Shown here one piece after another: positions 7,908 through 15,042 of a stretch of 19,493 bases of DNA (within the stretch, counting starts at the first letter, position 1; each line of letters starts with the position of its first letter). This DNA comes from Desulfobulbaceae bacterium (GTDB taxonomy: Bacteria > Desulfobacterota > Desulfobulbia > Desulfobulbales > Desulfobulbaceae), in contig JALXCX010000222.1 of assembly GCA_026990725.1 (NCBI GenBank), forward strand, positions 1-19,493. The letters run 5' to 3'. Position numbers and translations under genes: made by a program. The notes under the pieces are model-generated. The model did no database searches, was not told where the DNA came from, and was given only the letters and a program-made list of their open reading frames with translations.

Positions 7908-7919
7908 CAAAGCGCTTTG
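7908..7919. promoter_or_regulatory. Perfect 12-base palindrome, possible operator
   Basis: CAAAGCGCTTTG reads the same on both strands, as a dimeric repressor or activator site often does. Just upstream TGCCGGA occurs twice, at 7874-7880 and 7898-7904, 24 bases apart (slightly over two helical turns). It lies about 275 bases before the hybrid kinase gene. No regulator can be named. Confidence 0.3.
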
Positions 7920-8003
7920 CCAGAAGAGCAATACCCCCCTCCCCCGCAAGCTGAACAAGGTTATTTTTTCAGGATGTCACCATTTAATACCCTCAAATTC
8001 TTC

Positions 8004-8033
8004 TTGGTATACAGCAATCAATACATGTACAAT
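8004..8033 (+). promoter_or_regulatory. Possible sigma70 promoter upstream of the hybrid kinase
   Basis: TTGGTA (8004-8009), an 18-base spacer and TACAAT (8028-8033) resemble -35 and -10 boxes. The start would be near 8040, leaving a leader of about 155 bases before the kinase ATG. The match is moderate and no other promoter in this gap is clearer. Confidence 0.3.
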
Positions 8034-8054
8034 GACCAGGAGGTATAAAAAAGA

Positions 8055-8113
8055 ATGTCCTATCCATATTCAAGACAGCCCTCACGGCTTCCCTCCATGA
8101 ACCGCTTTTTTTA
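8055..8113 (+). CDS. Possible 19-residue upstream peptide
   Basis: ATG at 8055 is preceded by AGGAGGT (8038-8044), 10 bases away, the best ribosome site in this gap. The frame encodes 19 residues (MSYPYSRQPSRLPSMNRFF) and stops at TAG 8111-8113, 81 bases before the kinase ATG, which itself has only a poor ribosome site. It could be a leader peptide. If transcription starts near 8040 the ribosome site would fall at the very 5' end, which weakens the idea. Confidence 0.2.
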
Positions 8114-8194
8114 GATAGAGAGCGATCCACAGATCAAGCCTGACAAAATCCGGGCAAGGAACCCCGGGAACAGAGATTTTGAGTACCAACTATT

Positions 8195-10891
8195 ATGCAG
8201 CAAAAATTTTTTGATAAAATTTCAATCAAAGCGATAGCCACCAGTTTGCTTCTCGTCTGGACCATTCTGACCAGTGCTCTTCTTCTCTGGAACTTAGATA
8301 ACCTAAAAAGCAGTAAGGTTCTGCTGGCTGAAAATGCGGCAAGAGTTTCCTGGGAAAAAGACGTGCTCTTTCGCCTATGGAGTGCTCAGCATGGCGGTGT
8401 TTACGTACCTGTCTCAAAGAGCACACCGCCCAACCCGTATCTTAATGTACCAAACCGGGATGTGACCATTGGCGGCCGCGCTTACACGCTGGTCAACCCG
8501 GCCTATATGACCAGACAACTGTATGCTATGGCCAAGACACGCCTGGCCATCCAGGGACATATCACCAGCTTAAACCCCATCAGGCCCGAAAATATTGCTG
8601 ATGCCTGGGAAAAAAAGGCATTACTCAGCTTTGAAAAAGGGCAGAAAGAGTATACTGAGCAGGTCCTGCTGAACGGCAATCCCTATGTCCGGCTGATGCG
8701 ACCATTTATTACGGTTAACGCCTGCCTCAAGTGCCATGCCCAACAAGGATACAACCTTGGAGATGTACGGGGGGGAATAAGCATAAATGTACCACTGGAC
8801 AGCTATATGGCCCAATATAAGGCTGAAGCCAAAAAACTCTGGATGGCCTTTCTGAGTATCTGGTTTGTCGGGGTAGCCATTATTGCTCTTCTGGACTGGA
8901 TAATCCTTGACAAGATAAGCACAATTGAAAAGAACAAACGTCATTTCAGCTCTATTCTGGACAATTTAGACAACACCGGTTTTGGCCTCTATATCGTAGA
9001 CAAAAATTACCAGATAAAACATGCCAACACTTCCATGAATAAATGGATGGGTGCCCAGACAGGAAAAATTTGCTATCAGGTCATATACGGCAGGACCAGT
9101 CCATGCGACCACTGCATTCTCCAAAAGGTGATCGATGAAAATAAAATATTCCATTATAATTTGGAGAACAACGGGCAAGTATTTGATATTGTGGACAGCC
9201 CTATAACTCTGCCAGACGGCACTATTGCCAAAATGGAAGTCCGAACCGATATCACCCGTCAGAAACAGGCCGAAGTCGAACTTCTCGAAGCGAAGGAGGC
9301 CGCAGAGTCGGCAGCACTCGCCAAGTCATCATTTCTGGCAAATATGAGTCATGATATCAGAACCCCGCTCAATGGGATTATCGGCATGCTGCGCCTGAGC
9401 TTGGAAACAAAGCTGCCCGAGCCTCAGCAGCATAACCTTGCTTCGGCCAAGGCTTCAGCAGATTATCTGCTCAGTCTGCTCAACAACATTCTTGATGTGT
9501 CTAAAATTGATGCCGGCCAACTCGTTCTGGAAAAACGGCAGTTCCTCCTGGCAACACTTTTTGAAGAAATTTCTTCGATATTTTCATTCTCAATAAAAGA
9601 AAAAGGTCTTGATTTTGTCGTCACTCTTGCAGAAAATCTCCCCCGAATCGTTATCGGCGACTCCCTGAGAATACGGCAAATCATTGTCAATCTTTTGAGT
9701 AATGCCCTGAAATTTACCCGGCAGGGACAGATTTCTCTCTCTGTTTCCACGGTCGCCATTGACAAGAATTATGTGATGCTTGATATGACTATCCAAGACT
9801 CAGGGATTGGCATTGATACCAGCACCCAACAAAGAATCTTTGACTCTTTTTCCCAGGCAGATGCCTCAACGACCAGAGAGTATGGGGGCACCGGCCTTGG
9901 TCTTGCAATCTGCAAACGCCTTGCAGAACTAATGCAGGGCAACGTAACAGTGACCAGTTCTCCGGGAAAAGGCAGTACTTTCACATTCACTGTCCAATTA
10001 CCAATCGGACAACCAGATGCGCTGACTCCGCTACCTGAAAGGCCGATCACTCCCCAGGAACGTAACGTCCCACTCACCCTGCTGCTTGTCGAGGATAACC
10101 GACTCAACCGGGAGGTTGCCGTATTGACACTGAAAAAACTTAATCACACCATTATAGAGGCAAAAAATGGTATGGAAGCGCTTACCGTACTGACAAGACA
10201 CCATGTGGATGCAATTTTCATGGATATTCAAATGCCGACCATGGACGGACTGACAACAACGAAGTATATTCGTTCCAGTGAAAAGGGTATTCTCCCGGAA
10301 TCTGGTGAACATAGTGAACTCTTTGAACTGTTGCGAAACAGCATCCGGGGCACCCGAACGCCAATTGTTGCGCTCACCGCCCATGCCATGAGCGAAGACC
10401 GCCTGCAATGCCTTGAAGCAGGCATGGATGATTATTTAACCAAACCCTTTGCGCTGGAGCAGATTTACGATGTTCTGGGAAAAATCACACCCGGCAAGGT
10501 GAAAACCGCAACACACAATCCCCGGCCAGACGACAAGGGACACCATGAAATCCAGGACAACGACATTTCCGTATCCATTAAAAATCATTTCAAAGAGGTC
10601 TACTCATTAAGTGATGAGGAAATAGAAGACTTGCTTGAGCTGTCACAAAAAAGCCTGCAAGACAATCTCGGGCTGACCCGTCAGGCTGCCGCAGAGAACA
10701 ATCCTGAAGCCGTCGCAAAGGCCTGCCACACCATAAAGGGAAACCTGCTCAATCTTGGCTTAACAGAACAAGCACATATTGCAGACCGGATTGTTACAGA
10801 TATTCGACAAAACATGGAAAATAATATCGATGATGCGCTTGAGCAGCTTCATGATGCACTCAATGGTTTATGTAGGGTAGAAAAACAGTGA
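8195..10891 (+). CDS. Hybrid sensor histidine kinase with c-type-heme-like sensor, PAS, HisKA, HATPase, receiver and Hpt domains
   Basis: This 898-residue inner-membrane kinase has helices at about 12-32 and 215-236 flanking a periplasmic region of Tll0287/DUF3365 type. That region contains CLKCH (177-181), a CxxCH motif expected to bind heme covalently. A PAS domain follows (about 250-357), with a cysteine group C293, C304, C307. Next come HisKA with phosphoacceptor H386 (NMSHDIRTPLNG), and HATPase with N503 (LLSNALKF), DSGIG (535-539) and GGTGLGL (564-570). The receiver domain has D634, phosphoacceptor D677 (FMDIQM) and K750, with an insertion of about 20 residues between DGLTTTKYI and TPIVALTAH. 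The Hpt domain has H845 (ACHTIKGN). A full His-Asp-His relay is present, so an output regulator must lie elsewhere. The signal is probably redox, NO or another heme ligand (inference). The ribosome site is weak. Confidence 0.93.
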   Translation: MQQKFFDKISIKAIATSLLLVWTILTSALLLWNLDNLKSSKVLLAENAARVSWEKDVLFRLWSAQHGGVYVPVSKSTPPNPYLNVPNRDVTIGGRAYTLVNPAYMTRQLYAMAKTRLAIQGHITSLNPIRPENIADAWEKKALLSFEKGQKEYTEQVLLNGNPYVRLMRPFITVNACLKCHAQQGYNLGDVRGGISINVPLDSYMAQYKAEAKKLWMAFLSIWFVGVAIIALLDWIILDKISTIEKNKRHFSSILDNLDNTGFGLYIVDKNYQIKHANTSMNKWMGAQTGKICYQVIYGRTSPCDHCILQKVIDENKIFHYNLENNGQVFDIVDSPITLPDGTIAKMEVRTDITRQKQAEVELLEAKEAAESAALAKSSFLANMSHDIRTPLNGIIGMLRLSLETKLPEPQQHNLASAKASADYLLSLLNNILDVSKIDAGQLVLEKRQFLLATLFEEISSIFSFSIKEKGLDFVVTLAENLPRIVIGDSLRIRQIIVNLLSNALKFTRQGQISLSVSTVAIDKNYVMLDMTIQDSGIGIDTSTQQRIFDSFSQADASTTREYGGTGLGLAICKRLAELMQGNVTVTSSPGKGSTFTFTVQLPIGQPDALTPLPERPITPQERNVPLTLLLVEDNRLNREVAVLTLKKLNHTIIEAKNGMEALTVLTRHHVDAIFMDIQMPTMDGLTTTKYIRSSEKGILPESGEHSELFELLRNSIRGTRTPIVALTAHAMSEDRLQCLEAGMDDYLTKPFALEQIYDVLGKITPGKVKTATHNPRPDDKGHHEIQDNDISVSIKNHFKEVYSLSDEEIEDLLELSQKSLQDNLGLTRQAAAENNPEAVAKACHTIKGNLLNLGLTEQAHIADRIVTDIRQNMENNIDDALEQLHDALNGLCRVEKQ

Positions 10892-11012
10892 AAAACCGGG
10901 GCAGACATTCCGCCTCAACAAACTGCAGCCATTTTTCCGGTCCAGAAAAAACCCTCATCTCCTTTCCTTAGCAGCCCGAAGGGCAGGCAAAGAATCCGGC
11001 GGGGCAACCTCT

Positions 11013-11040
11013 TTGTCAAATAGCTGAACTTGAGTATAAT
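11013..11040 (+). promoter_or_regulatory. Near-consensus sigma70 promoter abutting the start codon of the nucleotidyltransferase gene
   Basis: TTGTCA (11013-11018), a 16-base spacer and the consensus TATAAT (11035-11040) are followed 7 bases later by ATG at 11048. Transcription starting at the usual distance would begin at or next to the A of that ATG. No ribosome site is present between the -10 box and the ATG. Confidence 0.6.
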
Positions 11041-11047
11041 AGATTGC

Positions 11048-13726
11048 ATGGAAGTCATCACAACTCATACAAATGCAGACTTTGACGGGCTGGCCTCCAT
11101 GATCGCGGCCAAAAAGCTCTATCCTGAGGCCATTCTTGTCCTGGTAGGCTCCCAGGAACGCCGGCTGCGCGATTACTTATCCCAGGAAATCCGCAACTAC
11201 TATGATTTCAAGAAAGTTAAACATATTGAGACAACAGCGGTCTCCCGTCTTATTGTGGTTGATACCCGGCAAAAAAGCCGTATTGGTGAGCTGCAGCAAT
11301 GCCTGAACAATCCCGGAATTGACATTCATCTCTACGACCATCACCCGGATGCGCCCGGTGATATGCGGGGCGATGTACAAATTGTTGAAAATACAGGTTC
11401 CACGGTTGCCCTGTTCGTTAAGATATTGCAAAAAAAAGATATCAGTCTTTCACCGGACGAGGCCACTCTCATGGCGCTGGGAGTGTACGAAGACACCGGA
11501 TCTTTTCTCTTTTCAACAACAACCCCTGACGACCTGACAGCCGCGTCCTGGCTTCTTAGCCAGGGAGCAAAACTTGACATTGTCAGCCAGTTTGTCAACA
11601 AAAGCCTTACAACACAAGAAGTAGACCTGCTCAACACTCTGTTAAAAAACACATCCACCTATACCATCCAGGGGGTTCGTATTGCCATCAGCAAGCTCAC
11701 CACCCCTGCTTATGTAGATGATTTTGCTGTGCTTGTGCGCCAAATGATGGTCATGGAGAATCTCGACGTTGTCTTTGCGCTGATCTGCATGGGGGAACGG
11801 ACCTACCTCATTGGCCGAAGCAGAATCCCGGAGGTCAATGCCGGGATGATTGCCCGTGATTTTGGAGGAGGCGGCCATGCGGCAGCAGCTTCGGCAACAA
11901 TCAGCGACAAAACCCTTTTTGAGGCAGAGGATCGGTTGGTTCACCTGCTGCACCAGTATGTCCGACCCAGATCAATAGCCAGCGAATTGATGTCTTCACC
12001 TGTCATCACAGTCACTCCTGAGGTGAGCATCAACCAAGCAAACATGCTCCTGACCCGCTACAACATCACGGTACTGCCAGTGGTTCGCAAAAGAGCCAGC
12101 GGTAAACTCCCTGCCGGTCTGCTGGGCATAATATCGAGAAGGGTTGTAGAAAAAGCCATTTTCCACAAGTTAAGCAAACTGCCTGTCAGTGATTACATGA
12201 CCACTGACATCCAGACCCTACCGGAAAGTGCCACTCTTGCAGATATCCAGGAACTTATTATCGAAAACAGGCAACGACTCATTCCCATTATCAGAGACCA
12301 AGAGATAATCTGCGGGGTGATCACCCGGACCGACCTGCTTAACCTGCTAATCAATGACCCCTCCCACCTGCCGCGTAATCTTTTGCAGGAGCACGAGAAC
12401 CCTTCTGCCAAGCAGACCCGCAATGTCAGCACCATGATGACCGAATCGCTGAGCACAGAGATTATCCTCCTCTTGCAAAGAATTGGTGAAACGGCCAAAG
12501 ATCTTGACATGACAGCGTTTGCAGTGGGCGGATTTGTTCGGGATCTGCTGCTGCATGTCAGCAATCAGGATATTGATATTGTTATTGAGGGCGATGGTAT
12601 TCTCTTTGCCCAAACGTTTGCCCGGCGGCATCAGGCCACTGTCCGAACCCATGAAAAGTTTTCCACGGCCACGGTCATCCTGCCTGATGGCCTGCACATA
12701 GATGTGGCCACTGCCCGGCTTGAATACTATGAATATCCGGCAGCCATGCCGACCGTCGAACTCAGCTCTATTAAGCTTGACCTCTACCGCCGAGATTTCA
12801 CGATTAATGCCATGGCCATTCACCTGACCCCGGACCGGTTTGGTACCCTGGTGGATTATTTTAACAGCCAGAACGATCTGAAAGAACGAAGAATCCGGGT
12901 TCTCCATAATTTAAGCTTTGTTGAAGATCCAACCCGGATATTTCGGGCCATCCGTTTTGAACAACGGCTTGATTTCCGCATAACCCGGCATGCTGAAAAA
13001 TTAATAAAAAATGCCGTGCGCATGCACATGTTCGAACAGATCCCGGGGGGCAGATTCCTGCACGAGCTCAAACAGCTTCTTGTCGGCAACCATCCTCTGG
13101 CCTCATTACGCAGGTTGTCACAGTTTAAACTTTTCCCGTTTCTCTGGCCGGACCTGCGGCCAAATCTGAAAATAGACAGACGATTCAGCCACGTCATCAA
13201 TCAGGCTGAGCGCTCTGTGGGCTGGTTCAAGCTGCTCTACCTTGAAGAACGGTGCGAATCCTGGATTGTCTATCTGCTGGCAATTTTCAGCCGCTCACAG
13301 GTACGGCAGCTGCTTAACTTTTGTGATCGTTTTGAAGTGATCGAAAAACAACGAAAAATGCTGATCCGGCAAAAAACAGAAGTAGAGCGTATCGCCCATG
13401 AGATGTTGCGCAGGCCGTTCATGCAGCCCAGTGAAATTTACTGGCTGCTCTCTGAGCTGGAGAATGAAGGGCTTTTGTACCTGATGTCCATTGCCAGGAA
13501 AAAACATATCCAGCGGGATGTCTCCCGTTTCGTGACCTCTCTACGCAGCACCAAACTTCTCATTCGCGGTAAAGATCTGCAAAAAGCCGGCTACCAGCCC
13601 GGCCCCGGATTCCGTACCATGCTCAACCATGTACTTGAAGCACAGCTAAACGGAAAAATTCACAGCAAAGAAGAAGCAATAAGTCTTGTCCGACAACGGT
13701 ATCCCCTGAAAAACAACGACAGCTGA
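11048..13726 (+). CDS. A-adding/CCA-type tRNA nucleotidyltransferase with DHH phosphoesterase and paired CBS domains
   Basis: The protein has 892 residues from the ATG at 11048. A TTG at 11030 is in frame, but it overlaps the -10 box region and adds nothing conserved. Numbering from this ATG, a DHH/DHHA1 phosphoesterase domain comes first: NADFDG at 9-14, VVDTR, DHH at 97-99, and GGGGH at 273-277. Two CBS domains follow (about 310-370 and 380-435), probably binding an adenine nucleotide. Then comes the class II nucleotidyltransferase: GGFVRD (494-499), catalytic D508 and D510 in DIDIVIEG, RRDFTINAMA (581-590) and EDPTRIFRAIRF (626-637), with a helical tRNA-binding tail. It adds the terminal A or CCA to tRNA 3' ends in the cytoplasm. 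The three-part architecture is known from Aquifex and Desulfobacterota-type genomes, where A-adding and CC-adding enzymes may be split. Whether this one adds A only cannot be decided from sequence by eye. Confidence 0.9.
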   Translation: MEVITTHTNADFDGLASMIAAKKLYPEAILVLVGSQERRLRDYLSQEIRNYYDFKKVKHIETTAVSRLIVVDTRQKSRIGELQQCLNNPGIDIHLYDHHPDAPGDMRGDVQIVENTGSTVALFVKILQKKDISLSPDEATLMALGVYEDTGSFLFSTTTPDDLTAASWLLSQGAKLDIVSQFVNKSLTTQEVDLLNTLLKNTSTYTIQGVRIAISKLTTPAYVDDFAVLVRQMMVMENLDVVFALICMGERTYLIGRSRIPEVNAGMIARDFGGGGHAAAASATISDKTLFEAEDRLVHLLHQYVRPRSIASELMSSPVITVTPEVSINQANMLLTRYNITVLPVVRKRASGKLPAGLLGIISRRVVEKAIFHKLSKLPVSDYMTTDIQTLPESATLADIQELIIENRQRLIPIIRDQEIICGVITRTDLLNLLINDPSHLPRNLLQEHENPSAKQTRNVSTMMTESLSTEIILLLQRIGETAKDLDMTAFAVGGFVRDLLLHVSNQDIDIVIEGDGILFAQTFARRHQATVRTHEKFSTATVILPDGLHIDVATARLEYYEYPAAMPTVELSSIKLDLYRRDFTINAMAIHLTPDRFGTLVDYFNSQNDLKERRIRVLHNLSFVEDPTRIFRAIRFEQRLDFRITRHAEKLIKNAVRMHMFEQIPGGRFLHELKQLLVGNHPLASLRRLSQFKLFPFLWPDLRPNLKIDRRFSHVINQAERSVGWFKLLYLEERCESWIVYLLAIFSRSQVRQLLNFCDRFEVIEKQRKMLIRQKTEVERIAHEMLRRPFMQPSEIYWLLSELENEGLLYLMSIARKKHIQRDVSRFVTSLRSTKLLIRGKDLQKAGYQPGPGFRTMLNHVLEAQLNGKIHSKEEAISLVRQRYPLKNNDS

Positions 13727-13792
13727 CCCTACAGATTCGATTGCTGCGCCGTTCTTATCAGGGTATTTCCTCAATTTTTCTTTCATCGCAGC

Positions 13793-13833
13793 GCTCCTTG
13801 AATAAGTAGATACTTTTTTCGAGTTCGAGGAGC
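13793..13833. repeat. Ten-pair inverted repeat upstream of the permease gene
   Basis: GCTCCTTGAA (13793-13802) pairs with TTCGAGGAGC (13824-13833) across a 21-base loop, with ten pairs including one G-U. It follows the nucleotidyltransferase stop by 66 bases. There is no T-run after the stem on the plus strand, so a rho-independent terminator is doubtful. It may mark the edge of the AT-rich permease segment. Confidence 0.4.
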
Positions 13834-13881
13834 ATAGAAAATAACTGGACAGCTTGACCGTTAGCCCTTAATCCTGACAAC

Positions 13882-13888
13882 GGAAGAA
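13882..13888 (+). promoter_or_regulatory. Ribosome binding site fixing the TTG start of the permease
   Basis: GGAAGAA ends 3 bases before TTG at 13892 (GGAAG is 5 bases away). There is no ATG in frame near the N-terminal hydrophobic segment, so TTG is the best start. Confidence 0.5.
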
Positions 13889-13891
13889 TTT

Positions 13892-14974
13892 TTGAAAGCC
13901 CAAATAACATTCATTGATTATGTTTTGAAAGAATGGCTGATTATTGCCTCAGGTGCTGGTTTTGCACTGACGAGTCTTTATACAAAACATTTACCAGTTT
14001 ACTCAGTAAATGAAATAGAGGTATTGTTCATCCTATTTTTGCTGTTCGTAGTAGTTAATGGCTTGCAGAAAAGCGGGTTGATATTAAGAGCTGCACAAAG
14101 CATAGAAAAAGGTAGGGCCATACCATTGAAACTGGTGCTGGCAACATTCTTTTTGTCGATGCTGGTAACAAACGATATTGCGTTAATAGTCATTGTCCCG
14201 CTTACATTATCGCTTAACATCAATCGAAAAGATATTCTTGTTATTCTAGAGGCATTAGCAGCTAATTCCGGTTCCGCATTGACACCGGTTGGCAACCCCC
14301 AAAATCTTTATATTTATTGGTTTTACGATGTACCGCCTGATACATTCATAGTAACAATTGCTCCATTTTCATTGCTTTTTCTTGGCCTGCTAATTGTTTC
14401 TTCACTTCTTGTAAAAATCCGAAATGATTTACACGAAGATCAAGTACAGAAAATCAACAAAAATGCTTATATCTATGGAGTGTTGCTTATTGTTATTCTT
14501 TTAACAGTCTTCCGTATTTTGCCTGTTTCAACCGGGACTGCTGTCATTCTTTTTGCGCTCGTATTCGATCGAAAATCCTTGCGTATTGATTACGCACTAC
14601 TATTCAGCTTCCTTTTCTTTTTTGGCATTGCTGACAACCTAAAAACTATACTGAGTTCAGAGGTAAGCCATTCAGGTCATATTTTTCTATTTTCGGCCTT
14701 GGCAAGCCAAGTCATGAGTAATGTTCCGGCAACGCTATTGCTTGCAAAATTCACATCGAACTGGCAGGCGTTGTTATGGGGCTCAAATGCGGGAGGCTTT
14801 GGCAGTTTATTTGGTTCACTGGCAAATTTGATAGCCTACAAACTATATGTTACACATGAAGGTTCAAATAATGTAGCCTTATTTACTGCAAGATTCATTG
14901 TCATTGGCTACATGGCACTGTCTATATCAATAGGCTTGTATTATCTGTTGTATAGGACGAGTGCCTTGTTATGA
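13892..14974 (+). CDS. Ion-transporter-superfamily permease (ArsB/NhaD/citrate-transporter-like)
   Basis: This 360-residue protein begins at TTG and has about ten hydrophobic segments. The two inverted-repeat signatures of the ion transporter superfamily are visible: VTND (92-95) with GSALTPVGNPQNL (127-139) in the first half, and SNVPATLLLAK (276-286) with GGFGSLFGSLANLIAYK (301-317) in the second. This suggests a cation-coupled anion or organic-acid carrier. Its length is close to E. coli YbiR-like members. The substrate cannot be told; no arsenical resistance genes are nearby. The gene is much more AT-rich than its neighbours: about 35% GC over four 60-base lines counted by hand, against about 50% in the next gene. 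This suggests recent transfer. It lies between two housekeeping-style genes with no partner. Confidence 0.8.
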   Translation: MKAQITFIDYVLKEWLIIASGAGFALTSLYTKHLPVYSVNEIEVLFILFLLFVVVNGLQKSGLILRAAQSIEKGRAIPLKLVLATFFLSMLVTNDIALIVIVPLTLSLNINRKDILVILEALAANSGSALTPVGNPQNLYIYWFYDVPPDTFIVTIAPFSLLFLGLLIVSSLLVKIRNDLHEDQVQKINKNAYIYGVLLIVILLTVFRILPVSTGTAVILFALVFDRKSLRIDYALLFSFLFFFGIADNLKTILSSEVSHSGHIFLFSALASQVMSNVPATLLLAKFTSNWQALLWGSNAGGFGSLFGSLANLIAYKLYVTHEGSNNVALFTARFIVIGYMALSISIGLYYLLYRTSALL

Positions 14975-15042
14975 ATTATCAACCCCAGGATAAACACACA
15001 TAAACAGAAAGCGGTATTACCCAGCCGTTTTAAGGAATAATC

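Larger units (their letters stand above)
7572..8194. other. Gene-poor intergenic region between divergent genes
   Basis: This 623-base stretch lies between the minus-strand one-helix gene and the plus-strand hybrid kinase. Open frames of about 75 codons on both strands have no ribosome site, no family resemblance and an implausible composition. It holds a perfect 12-base palindrome, a TGCCGGA direct repeat, a promoter-like site, a short ORF with a strong ribosome site, and small inverted repeats (CTCAGC 7611-7616 with GCTGAG 7637-7642; TCTTC/GAAGA at 7831-7844; CCGGG/CCCGG at 8150-8167). No tRNA or recognised riboswitch was seen. Confidence 0.5.

Noticed and set aside
7731..8100. Two overlapping open frames of about 75 codons (7731-7958 minus, 7873-8100 plus).
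   Set aside because: Neither has a ribosome site or family resemblance, their composition is unlike neighbouring genes, and they overlap each other on opposite strands.
8150..8167. CCGGG/CCCGG hairpin with AAGGA in the loop as a ribosome-site switch for the kinase.
   Set aside because: The AAGGA is 34 bases from the kinase ATG and no in-frame start lies at a workable distance.
10974..10984. GCCC/GGGC hairpin as terminator of the hybrid kinase gene.
   Set aside because: The stem has only four pairs and no T-run follows.
11030..11047. TTG at 11030 as start of the nucleotidyltransferase.
   Set aside because: It lies at the -10 box, has no ribosome site, and the conserved DHH strand begins right after the ATG at 11048.
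13842..13866. TAAC/GTTA boxes resembling an integron attC site before the permease.
   Set aside because: The two boxes are only about 14 bases apart, far shorter than an attC site. The inner boxes do not pair as expected, and no matching site follows the permease.
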